A DNA stretch of 64,000 bases. It comes from Pyricularia pennisetigena (Eukaryota; Ascomycota; Sordariomycetes; Magnaporthales; Pyriculariaceae). A program made the position numbers and the translations under genes. Location of the stretch: NCBI RefSeq assembly GCF_004337985.1, contig NC_043744.1, positions 3,439,205-3,503,204 on the forward strand, written 5' to 3'. The number at the start of each line of letters is the position of its first letter. Positions within the stretch are counted from its first letter, which is position 1. The notes under the pieces were generated by a model. It searched no databases. It was not told the origin of the DNA and was given only the letters and a program-made list of their open reading frames with translations. Positions 1 to 10,780 of this stretch are shown piece by piece.

Positions 1-37
1 AAAAAAAAAAAAAAAAAACAATGACCTCTTCTTTTAG

Positions 38-2685
38 TGGCTGGTTTTGACCGAGAAGCACACAAGTTCCTGACCTTTTTTGCCGTCAACTTCCTGAACC
101 ACTACATCGCCGTCACCTGCGCCATGGCATGCATTTCTGCGATTCGGAATTTCCCCGGAGCAAGTCTGCTTGCCAACTTGAACTACACGCTCCAGAGCAT
201 GGCCTGCGGCTTCTTCATCCAGCCCAACACGATCCCTGTCTACGTCCGCTGGCTGAAATGGATCACTTATACGTTTTACGTCTTTGGCTCCCTGTGCGGC
301 AACGAGTTCGAAGGCAGCTTCTACGACTGTCCCACTAGCAACAACCCCAACGATCCAAACTGTCGACCGTACACGGGTGCCTTCATCATGGACGCGCTGG
401 GATTCCCGAGAAACTGGGTTTGGAAGCCCATAGTCGCTCAGGTGGCATTTGTCATCTTCTTCTACGGCGCTGCTGGTCTCGGGCTGCGGTTCCTCAAGGC
501 GGAGATGACCATCGCTCGGTCTCGTACCAGCGAGACGGATTTGTCGTTTGGCAAGGAGAAGATGAACGCGCGGTCCATCGCCGAGGTCAGGGCCATCGAT
601 GTCGGGCTGGACGATTTCACGCTCAACCTCGAGAAGAAGACGGCCTTGGGCAGGAAGCTCCCGACCAAGGTCATTCTCAACCCCGTCACCACGACCTTCA
701 GGTCGGGGCAGATCAACGTCATCATGGGCCCCTCCGGGTCTGGCAAAACCTCGCTGCTCAACGCCATGGCTCTTCGACTCCGCAACACCATCGGCACAAA
801 GTACCGACGCTCGGGCAAGCTCTCGTTCAACGGCGCCGAGCCCTCCGATGCCGTCATTCGGTCTTGCTGCTCCTACGTCTCTCAAGACGACGACGCCCTC
901 TTGCCCAGCCTGACGGTGCGCGAAACTCTGCGGTTTTCTGCCGGCCTGAGGCTCCCGTCGTGGATGAGCAGAGAGGAGAAGAACAAGCGCGCGGAGGAGG
1001 TGCTGCTCAAGATGGGCCTCAAGGACTGCGCCGACAACCTCGTGGGCAACGATCTCATCAAGGGCATCAGCGGTGGAGAGAAGCGGCGCGTCACCATCGC
1101 CATCCAGATCCTCACCGACCCTCGCGTCCTTTTGCTCGACGAGCCAACCAGCGGCCTGGATGCCTTTACGACCCTGTCGCTGATGGAGCTGTTTGCCGGA
1201 CTGGCCAGCGAAGGGAGGACCTTGATCCTGACCATCCACCAGGCTCGGTCCGACCTCTTCCAGCAGTTTGGCAACGTTCTGCTGCTGGCCCGCGGTGGCT
1301 CTCCCGTCTACTCGGGCCCGGCGGCGCAGATGGTGGAGTATTTTGCCCGCCATGGATACCGCTGCCCGGTCAACAACAACCCGGCCGACTATGCTCTCGA
1401 TCTCATCACCATCGACCTGCAGCACGCCGAGAGGGAAGCCGCCAGCAGAGAAAAGGTCCAGAGGCTGGTTGAGGGATGGAAGACGTTCGCCGAGGAGCAA
1501 ACGCGAAGACGGCTGGAGCAGGAAGACAAGGAAAAGGCAAAGGCAGGCGGAGGCGGCACCACTGCCAGCGGTGTTCTCGCCCCGTATCCGACCAGGCTGT
1601 CAGACATTCGCGAAGCCGAGGAGCCAAGATCCCCCTCCGAGTCTGGTGCGCCGCCTCCTTCGGGCCAGCAGCCAGGCGCCCGACCAGACCCAGACCCGGC
1701 TTTGTTCTCAACCACCTCGCACCGCCGCTCTTTTCACAAATCCAAGCTTGCCACGCCGGCCGAGCTGGGTGCCATGGTGCGCAAGCGAGCGAGCTTCTTC
1801 ACGGCCTTTCCGATCCTGCTGCACCGCGCCACCATCAACTTTCGCCGGCAGCCGCCGCTGATGGTCGCCCGCATGATGCAGGTGCTCGGTCTCGGCATCA
1901 TCCTGACGCTCTTCTTCGCGCCGCTCAAGTCGGACTACTATTCCGTCCAGAACCGGGCCGGCTTCGTGCAGGAGATTGCCGCCTTCTACTTTGTCGGGAT
2001 GCTGCAGAACGTCGCCGTCTACCCGGCCGAGCGGAACTGCTTCTACTCGGAAGACGACGACGGCGTCTACAGCGTCGAGGCCTTCCTGGCCACCTACACG
2101 CTCCTGGAGCTGCCCTTTGAGCTCCTCAGCTGCATGTTGTTTGGCGTGCTTGCCGTCTTTGCCGTCGGCCTGCCGCACACGGCCGAGATTTATTTTGTCT
2201 GCACCTTTGTCTGCTTTGGGATTGTGAGCTGCGGCGAGAGCCTGGGCATGATGTTCAACACTTTGTTTTCCAACCACACCGGGTTCGCCATGACTTTGAC
2301 CAGCGTTTTCCTCAGCATCTCAAACGCTATGGGTAAGTTTCTTTGGCCTTTTTTTTTTTTTTCTAGAAGCTGACACCAAAAAACAGGAGGAATCATGTCC
2401 ATCGACATGCCCGAGATTTATGACGCCTTCAACCACATCAGCCCCGTCCGCTTCGCCGTCTTGGCACTGGCGCCCCACACGCTCAGGGGCGTCCAGTTCT
2501 CGTGCGAGGCCTCACAGCGTCTTCCCAACGGACGATGCATCATCTCGACGGGCGAGGACGTCTTGGATCTGTACAAGCTCAACGTCAACGGCACGTTGAA
2601 TCTCGGACTGTTGATGGTTCTTGCGTTTGCGTATCGCGTTGTGGCATGGGCTCTGCTGAGGGCTGTGAGGACCAAGTGGAAATGA
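38..2685 (+). CDS. Full-size ABCG (White/PDR-like) ABC transporter, 5'-truncated by window edge
   Basis: Exons are 38..2332 and 2387..2685. The intron is GTAAGT...CAG and its join gives NAMGGIMSIDMPE. The first coding bases follow a poly(A) stretch and a CTTTTAG acceptor, so more exons lie upstream of the window. The visible protein starts in the last helices of a first membrane domain, then has a nucleotide-binding domain: Walker A GPSGSGKTS (about nt 727), signature ISGGEKRRV (about 1066), Walker B VLLLDEPTSGLDA (about 1126) and the H-loop LTIHQ (about 1228). A charged, Pro/Gly-rich linker (about 1500-1730) leads to a second ABC-2 membrane domain that ends with the stop at 2683. A membrane domain before an NBD, followed by another membrane domain, means a full-size transporter of reverse topology (ABCG). 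Such proteins export lipids or xenobiotics at the plasma membrane; the substrate is not readable here. It is convergent with the next gene. Confidence 0.9.
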
Positions 2686-2825
2686 GGAACAAAAAAAAAA
2701 AAAAAGGTTTTCACTGTTTCCCCCCTCCCCCCCCGTCCCCCCCTTGTATATATGTATACTTTCTGAAAAAGGTTGGAAGTAAGGTGGTTGGGGACGGGGG
2801 ATCTCATTGTACATCATTAACCCGT

Positions 2826-3616
2826 CTATATCATACTACTACTACCTTGTAATTCAACCCGGGAACTCGTAGCTGTTCCGTTATGCTGTACTGAGAGCTT
2901 CCTCTGCCGATGCTCCGGTGGGATGCCGTGCGAGGGACACATTTCCGCACCCGTCTGCTGCTGCGTCATCCTCTGCTGCGCCATCCTCTGCTGTGCCGTC
3001 CTCTGGCTTCTCCTCTCGGCATCGGCCCTCATGGCCGCTACCTGCTGCGCACTGGCCGGTAGGCCCAGCTCCCTCCGTCGTCTGCGTACGACCCTCATAG
3101 CCGCGACCGTCGCCGCGACCGCCACCGCCACCGCCGCCGCCAATATCAAAGCCACCACCACGGCCGTGGGTATCCCGCCACCACCACCCGCACTCTGGTT
3201 CTGGTTCGCACTGCTCCCGCCACCGGCGCCGTGGACGCTGCTGCTGCCGCCGCCGCCGCCGCCGCCGCCTACGCCGGGCAAAGCCGTCGACGACGCGACG
3301 AGCAGGTTCGGGCTGCCGACCGTGGGCAGGATGCGGCCGCCGAGCACGAGCGCGGCGTCCTCGCCCTGCTTGAAGCGCACCTGGATCGGGTACGCGACGT
3401 TGACCACGCCCGTGGTCTCGGCGGCGCGCGCCCCGCCCATGCCGATGCCGTCGATGGTCGTGGTCGCGACGGGCTTCTGCGCCGCCACGTCGTCGTACAC
3501 GGTTATCACGAGCTGGCGCGTCGTCGCGATGCTCTCGCAGGGTTTGATCAGGTCGCCCGTCACGGCGGGGCATGCGTAGTCTGGTTGGGGTTCAGCGTGG
3601 GGGCTGGGGACAAAAT

Positions 3617-3648
<32 letters not shown>

Positions 3649-4113
3649 CTCACTGCTCGGGCAGCAGAAGCGCACTATCTCGTCGCTCGCCGTCTTAAAG
3701 GCCGGGTGTGTGCCCTTAAAGTCGCACCTTTTGTACGCCGACGGACAAACTCCGGGGGAGTAGTAGCTCGTCACGTACGCCCAGTCCTCGGTGTAGGCTC
3801 CGCCCGGCGGGCAACACTTGTTGAGGGCGCATCCCTGCGTGATGTAGGCGTGTGGTGGACCCTGGCCCGTTGAGAGAAACGAAAAAGACAGAGTCAGCAA
3901 TTACAGCCCCGCATCCTCATCTCACGGATAACGTTGGTGATGTGCGCGTACGAGTGCGGTTGTGGGGTGGTTGAAGCGTGCTAGGTCTTTGAGGCATTCT
4001 GGCGGGAACGAGGCCCGCGTGAGGGTGCCGAGGTTGGTAGAGCTTGTCCACCGCGGAAGCTCGACGACATTGTCGTTGTCGTAGGTCACCGTCGTCATGG
4101 TAGAGGGCAGCAA
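2826..4113 (-). CDS. Single-span cell-surface protein (fungal Cys-rich ectodomain, basic cytosolic tail)
   Basis: Proposed model: exons 3952..4113, 3654..3861 and 2826..3580. Intron 1 uses donor GTACGC and acceptor CCAG, which is the choice that keeps frame and gives FPPECL...TTALGPPHAY. Intron 2 uses GTGAGT...CCAG and contains a 25-nt T run. The ectodomain has the pattern common in ascomycete proteins of this kind: FPPECL, then LGPP, a Cys-rich block with YYSPGVCPS, then CCPS and YACP. A beta-rich part follows, then a Gly/Ser linker coded by a (GCC)n tract, one hydrophobic helix (starting PTAVVVALILAAAV) and an RRRRR stop-transfer. The tail is Gln/Arg-rich. No clear N-terminal signal peptide is seen with the Met at 4113 (the Met at 4098 is an alternative), so the first exon may be incomplete. 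Function unknown; a wall or stress sensor role is only an analogy to WSC/Mid2-type architecture. Confidence 0.65.
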
Positions 4114-5897
4114 CTGCGACGGCGAGACAGCGTGTGCCGGGTCACGCCGTGCTGACGACCTAACATATGGGATTGTGTTCTTTCCGGTGAACGTTTCCCT
4201 TTCTTTGTTTTTTGTTGTTGTTGCTTGTTTTCGATTTTCCCCTTAAAAAAAAACACACACAGTGGATGGACGGAAAATGATGAAAACAAAACAAAAAAAA
4301 AAAAAAAAGAAAAAAAAAGGGGAGGACAATAGGATCGATGGTGAAGAAAAAGAGAAACCGTTTCAGTCCCAAATCTACCTTAGTCTCGACGCCAAGGACC
4401 CAAGGTAGGCGAGACGGCGTCCAGGGACCACCAGGGTTCCGGACTTACCGCCGCTCTCCTTTGCTGTGTGGCGTCCGAGCTATGGGACTTTTCAAATCTC
4501 CAGAAAAGAAACCGCGCCATGCCACGCTGCTAAAAAGCAAATGAGCTAAAGAAGTAGCGACAGCATACGTCAGCACAATGCCCGGGTTTCTGAGACGCGC
4601 TAGAACACAACCGTCCTTGGCGCCGGCGTGATTTCCGCTGCCGTTTAGTGTCCGAAAGGCAATCTTAGGCGTCTCTGTTAGATCGAAGCGACCTTGATAA
4701 CAAATCTTGTGTCACTTTTTGTAGACGTAGACCGAGGTTCCCTGATCCCAACCTGCTCACGGAAAAGGTGTTGGCTATCTCGGTGGTGCTCAGGGCCCTT
4801 TTGGAGGAAGTGCCTCGGCGAGACTCGAGTCGAGGTATGCAGAAACTGGCTGCGCAGGCCTGGCTCTTTCTGCCAGCTCAAACGGTTCGCCTGGAAAACA
4901 TAGGTATTAGGTATGCAGACGCAGCAAGTGGCCGGACACAAATCCATACAACCAAGCCCACCCGTCCCCAAGCCCCTCTCCCATCAACGGACCGACCGCA
5001 TCCTGAAATGGCCGAGGTCAACGGTATCCTGGTGGCAACACCGCCGCCGCCATCGGTTTGATCTTGTCGACCTTCTTTGTCTTTGAAAGATTCTATGTCA
5101 AATCAATAATTCGCAAAAAGGTTGGGATCGATGATGGTACGTAAAGCCCTTTGGACAAGAAAAGCTTTTTTTTTTTTTTTTTGGTCACGAAGCACAGTCG
5201 TGTACTTGTTGTTGTTGTTGACTTTTTTCCTGATACCTTGTTGGGAACATCTATAAAGTTCCCGACGCATTGTGATACCGCGTTGTACGATTTATGGAGC
5301 GTAGGATGAATAAAAAAAACAAAAATCTAGGTGGGATTAATCAAGAGGCCGATAGCGTAGGCGATAATGACATGACAGCAAAGACTTGACGCTTTATTAC
5401 TGGGATTGCTTAGCTCGCAGACGGACTTCCTAGCACGGCAGTCAGTCCAATCAACATGAGGGAGGCCTGCACTGGGTGCTTAATATCCTTTAAAATCGAT
5501 CAAGTTGGACAAACTGCATATGCCTACCTCGGTTCTAGATGAGGAAGCTAAGTATCTACATACTATCACCGGCTCAATGAGTAGTGGCACATGGACCATG
5601 GTATCATGTGCTGCATTCCCTGACCAGTCCGAGACCTTGTGCGATGTGCCATACTTTGCTTGATAAATGAAACAATAGGGATTTCGTTCAAAGTGATAAG
5701 GCGAACTTGCGGAATTGTAATTGGAAGGAAAACCGAGTTGAAGTAAAGAGCAATCTAAAAGAGAGTGGTGACTTTGACACGTAGAAACATAGTTAAGCCA
5801 AGTCTAAATAATTGAACAGTAAAGTAAACGAGCGTGGTAGCGTTTATACGCCAAAACAAGATAAAACCAAATGTTGAAAAGAACAAAAAGGAATTAA
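4114..5897. other. Intergenic, no supported gene
   Basis: Only short ORFs without recognisable domains occur. A/T homopolymers lie at about 4292-4318 and 5167-5182. From about 5.7 kb the base composition becomes AT-rich. Confidence 0.6.
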
Positions 5898-6182
5898 TCA
5901 AAATTTCATCCAGCCCTCGTTCAGGCAATATCTGTTTCTTTTCTCGTAATCCGGGAACCTCCGTTGAACCTCTTCTGATGCCAAGCAACGGCCAACTCTA
6001 TGAACCAGTTCGTTTATTACTTCTTTGTTCGTGCGGGTCGCTGACCTCCGATGCATTTCAGGGGTACCGATCTCGTTCTTCCTCTGAAAGACATGAATGT
6101 CTTCGGTGTTTGTAGTAACTGCAGGAAGCGCGACAGCGGCGCTAACCAGTGTAACAAAACTGAGGATGACGGAAGTCTTCAT
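5898..6182 (-). CDS. Small secreted protein, 94 aa (effector-like candidate)
   Basis: An upstream in-frame Met exists at 6281, but the Met at 6182 is preferred because it starts a classic signal peptide: Lys, a hydrophobic core (SVILSFVTLVSAAVA) and an AVA-LP cleavage context near residue 18. The mature part is about 76 aa, with dibasic or basic sites (HRR near 44-46) and two cysteines (66 and 86) that could form one disulfide. It has no domain I recognise. It sits alone in an AT-rich patch next to a transposon copy at 7.1 kb, a setting typical of lineage-specific secreted proteins in fungal pathogens. Role is inference; without expression data it could be a chance ORF. Confidence 0.5.
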   Translation of the reverse strand: MKTSVILSFVTLVSAAVALPAVTTNTEDIHVFQRKNEIGTPEMHRRSATRTNKEVINELVHRVGRCLASEEVQRRFPDYEKRNRYCLNEGWMKF

Positions 6183-7102
6183 TTTGAAAATGTTTGTTAT
6201 TTGGAGTGTGAGGACTGTAATGAAAGTAGGAAAAAGAATTGTGAGCAAAATGTGAAAAGTATAGCAGAAGGCTAAGTTCAATCGAGGGTGCCGAGTGATT
6301 GTATTGTTGACATGCTTAAGAATAGTACTTTGACTAAAAGGTGCTATTGATTAGGAGATAAACTCCCCATTTATGTAATTATTGTTTCACCATGTTTAAT
6401 ATGTTGCCTATTCTATTGAATAGCATATTGACTGCTTTTACCATACGCATATACACTTACTCATAATCCTTATATCAAATTATAAAAGAGTTTTATTTAT
6501 ACATAAGAAATATATGTTTTTGATTATAAAGTTAAGGGGAAAGTAATGCGCATGTAATATTAGTCAGCAATTTAATAAATCTTTTATTTATTCAACGCAA
6601 ACTAAGTTACTAGTTAAAGCGAACTGATTGATTTTGATAAAATTAATATAGGGGTTTATTTATATTTTGAAAGTATTCACCATAAAAAATAAAATTAAAA
6701 TGGAGCTGCCACCAAAACGATCCCAGAGAGACGATGCTATATATAGGGGCGATTTTATTAGAAGATTTAAAGCCAAGTGTGAAGAAAAAAGAAAGGCATA
6801 CAGTGCCAATCGCGTACACGCGCCTGAGCGAAGAAATAACAGGCGAACCCTGTCGCCTTTGTCAGCTTAGGTGGAGCGAATTACGGTTGGCAGTCACCCA
6901 GGCACGCCACTCCGTAATAGAAATAATATATTCGTAATGCTAACTAACTAATTTGAAGATTCTTTAATTTCTGTAATGTAACCTTTTATACAAACTCAAG
7001 CAATCCGATCAATGTCAGTAAAGTTTTTGTAACTGTTAATTTATAGGGGTGGTTGTTTGAGTGCTACAAACGGCTAAATAACCCGGAAATGGAGGCCTTT
7101 GG
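6183..7102. other. AT-rich spacer, no supported gene
   Basis: Dense in TATA/TTTA and lacking long ORFs. A basic 67-residue ORF around 6667-6870 is not supported by any motif. Probably decayed repeat DNA, but I can match it to nothing else in the window. Confidence 0.5.
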
Positions 7103-7882
7103 TAGTTCAAAGGCTCATCCCTGAAGTCCAGAGCTCCACAGAACGTGGCCCAATTGCGGCTTTGCAATGTACCTGTGGGTCCATATCATTTTATCTACGG
7201 GTTTTCAAACGAATCCCAGTCTTATTTTTATATTTATATATAGAAATATTTATATATAGAGTCAGTATTTTAATAATCAATAATTTGTGCGGGTTTTTCA
7301 TCTTTTCGCTTTAAAAATTATAAAGAATTATTTAGGGGCGTTTTATAGTACGTTTTGTACAGCTCAATTGGATTTGTCATTATATAATTTTTATTTACTT
7401 AATAAAAAATAATTACACCTATTTTTAGAACTTGGAGTATTTCCATGAATATGAGTGCTGTAATCGTATAAAAGGTAGTTTCAAAAAGCGTTTTGTGATA
7501 GCTATAAACACGGCAGATATAGTGCATATTGAAAGGCTGATTGAATGATTATAAAAGATCAAAGTTAAAAGCAATATAACCATTTCAGGGGGCTGACCCT
7601 TTCAGGAACGCCGAGTCTAATTATTTATTATTAATTACAGCAAACAATTAAATGTGGGCGTTGAAATAAAAAACTAACAAAATAAAATACAATATTCAAA
7701 TAGTATTAAAACTAAACTTGGTATTAGTACGCACTGTGCCTAAAAAATGCCAAAAAATTCGGAATTTATAACGCATTTTACTTTATATTTTTGCAATTTT
7801 TATTTATTTTATCATTTTAATACTGAATTTCGTTCGGTGCACCCTGCAAAGCAGGAGGGGTCTAGGCTGAGCACTGAGACTA
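7103..7882 (+). mobile_element. Non-autonomous TIR element (780 bp) sharing ends with the 13.8-kb element
   Basis: The left end, TAGTTCAAAGGCTCATCCC, and the following stretch (about 90 bp, including TTTGCAATGTACCTGTGGGT) match the reverse complement of the right end of the large element at 32693-46488. The right end, reading GAGCACTGAGACTA, with a GCAGG(A/G)GGGGTCTAGGC block before it, matches the reverse complement of that element's left end. The interior is AT-rich and non-coding. No convincing target duplication is visible at this copy. It lies across the 3' end of the SAT4-like pseudogene and supplies its last codons. Confidence 0.7.
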
Positions 7883-9226
7883 GGGTTTCGGAATGCCTTA
7901 CTACCCGCCACGACTCCACAAAGTTCGCCCATCCTCACACGCACGACGGAACGGTCGGCGTTGTCTGACTCGAGCCGGATGGCGCCGTGCCGGTCCAGCT
8001 GCACCTTTGCCTGTTTCCGCCAGTCCGCCTCGAGCTCCAAGCCCGTCGTGTATGCGTCAACCTTGCAGGGGTGCAGGGTGCTACCCAGACTGCCCAAGAA
8101 CCGGGGTACGTAGCGCGCGAAGAATGCCCGGGTGGTGCTCGCGGACGCGCAGATGACGCAGCCGGCAAGCTCGCCGTGCATCCACGAGAGCTCGTTGGAG
8201 AGGCCGTGGGTGTATTCGCTGCTGTTGAAGAGCTGAATCTTGAGGTAGCAGCAGTAGGCTGCGATGCAGATGACTCCTGTTGCGTTTCGTCTTTTGTGGT
8301 TAGTAAATTAAAGTGACCAAAAGCTATGCTTGAGTTGCTTGAAAGATACAAAAGGAATAAAAAAGGAACTGACGATTACCGCCGCCCATTGCAAACAACA
8401 ACAGTAGAGATATCTTCTGCACTGCTGGCAATCTGCAGAGGCAGAACAATCCTCAAGGGCACTGGCAAGATGACCACATCCATAATGACATTTGAAATGC
8501 TGGCCGCGAGGTAAAAGGTAAAACATGGGCTTGTCGACGCACCTGGCCGTCGACATGGCCTCGAGATCCCAGTGCGCATGGAACGGCTGGTAGCCAAAGA
8601 TGCTGACGCCTGCGTATATGATAGCGTAAACGGCAAAAGCTGCGATCAAAACTTGCAGTACAATCCGGTAGGTGCGGTCCGGGGAGAGGTTGAGATAGAG
8701 AACGAGAAGGGAGAGCTGGGCGATGTCGGCGGACAGCATGTAAAAGATGTTGACGGGGAGCGCCCACTTCAGCAGGTCGACGTACTCGGCCGTAGTGACT
8801 TGCCAGAAATGTCGACCGCAGCCACCGTGGGCAATCACTAGACCGAGCCACATGACGATAGTTAGCTCTATGATTCTCACATGGAAATTGTAGGTGGATC
8901 TGAGAACTAGACTAGATCTAGTGTTCACTTGTCAATATGAACTACTCCCCAATTTCTTTATGGTGCAGCCAAAAAAGGCCCAGCTGCTGGCCATTGCGGC
9001 ACCTGCAAGATCTTGAAATTGTTAGCCTTGTGCAAAAGTGAAAAATCGCCGACGATGGCCTACAGTCATCCCATCGCAAGGCAAGCCTGGTCAAGTGGAC
9101 TCGGGTGTAGATACGAAGCAGGTAAACAAGCATAGCGACAGAGAGCACTGCAGCTCCCACGGTCTTCTTAGTGGTGACCAACAAGCTAGCTGTCCACCTG
9201 TCCTCGCCTGCAGGCGGATCTCGCAT
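7804..9226 (-). pseudogene. SAT4/rhodopsin-like integral membrane protein, broken
   Basis: Exons read 9064..9226, 8946..9002, 8380..8867 and 7804..8276. Splices at GTAGGC/TGCAG, GTAGTT/ATAG and GTAATC/ACAG keep frame. The family pattern of fungal seven-helix rhodopsin-domain proteins is clear: an N-terminal helix then YTRVHL and RWDD, GCGRHFW, SLLVLYLNLSPDRTYR, RCVDKPMFYL, NVIMDVVILPVPL, QKISLLLLFAMGG and a WMHGELAGCVICAS block near the C terminus. Two breaks are visible. A 7-bp tandem duplication (8510-8516 and 8517-8523) shifts the frame inside FYLAAS. An extra base near 8415-8436 shifts it again before QKISLL. The reading frame then enters the transposon at 7882 and stops at 7804, so the natural C terminus is lost. 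Function unknown for the family. Confidence 0.75.
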
Positions 9227-10333
9227 GTACTCTTGGCTGGACACGAGTGCTTGCTGGTTCTTGATTACTGTTCGTAGATTCTCTGACGACTTGAATGCAC
9301 AATCACTAGGTTCAAAATGACTTTCTGGCCAGCAAAAGATTAAAGTCAATGTATTTACGCAATTCCGTCGTTTCACAGCCGTTATGATCACTTATCTCGG
9401 TGGTTGAAACCATATTCAAAGTTTCAAACTGCGCTGATTACAAGGGAGAGACATTTGTATAGGCGTTTGCCAGGTTAGAGACCAACCAGGTAAGGTGCGA
9501 TATGCGGAAGTGTGATTGTACGCCCTGAGTTTGGCAAATCTTATCGTTACCGTACTGATTTGTTTTGATACATCAGGTGCCATGCCTACACAAATTGATA
9601 GAAAGTATTTTGGCCCATGTCGGTAATTGTCGCATGCGGGCAAAGTCACTCCTCATTGCGGATGTGACGAAAAACAAAACGAAGAAAAGCAAAGCCGGCG
9701 CACATGGATGTTGTATGTCCATCCGTGACGACGAACAGAGCGCAAGGGTTCCAAGACAGCCGGGACCAAGCTCCGGTGTGGAGGCCGCACCCAAAGAAAT
9801 TGAGAGCTCACCCGACACCATGGTAATATTACATCCGTTCCTTGGAGGCGGCAACTCGCATATGGTGTGAAATATGCTGCATCTCATCACCCGATCTTCA
9901 TGAACCCTGGCACACCTCGCGGCCCATGCCGCATGAAAGGACCGGAGCCCGACACCCATGACCCCTTGAGAGCTGCAAATAGGCGGGATCGATAGAGCCG
10001 GGATTGCCGTGACCTCTGCAGCTGCGATCTTTGCGAGACTTTTTGAGTCAAAGCAAACGCTTCATCATAGCAGAATCACAGGCAGCCAAATCCGGTTGCG
10101 AACAAAAGAAAATTGTCTGGTTGACAAGGGATCCTAATCTAAATGATTTAAGTTAGCTGATGGGAGATTACCATGGCTTCCGAACAGCCTCAGTCTACAT
10201 GTACAAAGCAGACCACAAATAATGTAATGATCAAGTATTTGTCAACGGTCCGCCCTCTCGCCCTGTTCAGTCTCTCCTCCTGTCCCGTCTTGACACCAAT
10301 TCGCTTCTTTCCCACAGGGCACCTACTGTTGCA
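9227..10333. other. Intergenic, no supported gene
   Basis: Short ORFs on both strands without recognisable motifs; nothing else seen. Confidence 0.55.
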
Positions 10334-10409
10334 GCTATATTTACCGAAGTCACTGGCATTAGTCATTGACGGGAGCTTTCGTCTTTTGGCTGTGTTGTCT
10401 AGTGCAATA
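10334..10409 (+). repeat. 76-bp direct repeat, copy 1
   Basis: Identical to 10664-10739; starts GCTATATTTACCG and ends CTAGTGCAATA. The 330-bp period encloses a tRNA-like B box (GGTTCGAATCC at 10458-10468). Confidence 0.9.
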
Positions 10410-10480
10410 GTTATGAGCCCGGGAGGGAGTACCCCCGGATTCGATCAATTGCGCCTGGGTTCGAATCCTGGGAAAGGAAA
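10395..10480 (+). other. tRNA-like / SINE-like segment
   Basis: A consensus B box GGTTCGAATCC (10458-10468) follows a weak A-box-like sequence (TGTCTAGTGCAATAG). No full cloverleaf with a good acceptor stem could be drawn, so this is not called as a tRNA gene. A tRNA-derived SINE fragment is a fair alternative. Confidence 0.35.
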
Positions 10481-10663
10481 CCTGTAACTTCCTTTGTATT
10501 GCTGAAGCCCTATAGACCACCCCAAAAAACGTACGTTTTACGTAAGCAAGTCGCGACTTGGTTAGGTGTACCCAGAGGTATGAATGGCATAAAGATGCAT
10601 TCCGCAGCCGCACCCAGAGAAGGTGTTATTGGTACCGCCAGCGGACTGGGGGGTGTGTTGCAG

Positions 10664-10739
10664 GCTATATTTACCGAAGTCACTGGCATTAGTCATTGAC
10701 GGGAGCTTTCGTCTTTTGGCTGTGTTGTCTAGTGCAATA
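10664..10739 (+). repeat. 76-bp direct repeat, copy 2
   Basis: Perfect copy of 10334-10409, just downstream of the stop of the FAD monooxygenase gene (which lies on the other strand). Confidence 0.9.
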
Positions 10740-10780
10740 CCTACCCCACCCCCCCACAACGCGACCCGCATCTTGCAGGT

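Noticed and set aside
34..1500. 488-codon minus-strand ORF
   Set aside because: Antisense to the well-supported ABC transporter; no domain, composition is a shadow of GC-rich codons.
4338..5061. Several ORFs of 68-97 codons
   Set aside because: Overlapping in different frames with no domain or codon signal.
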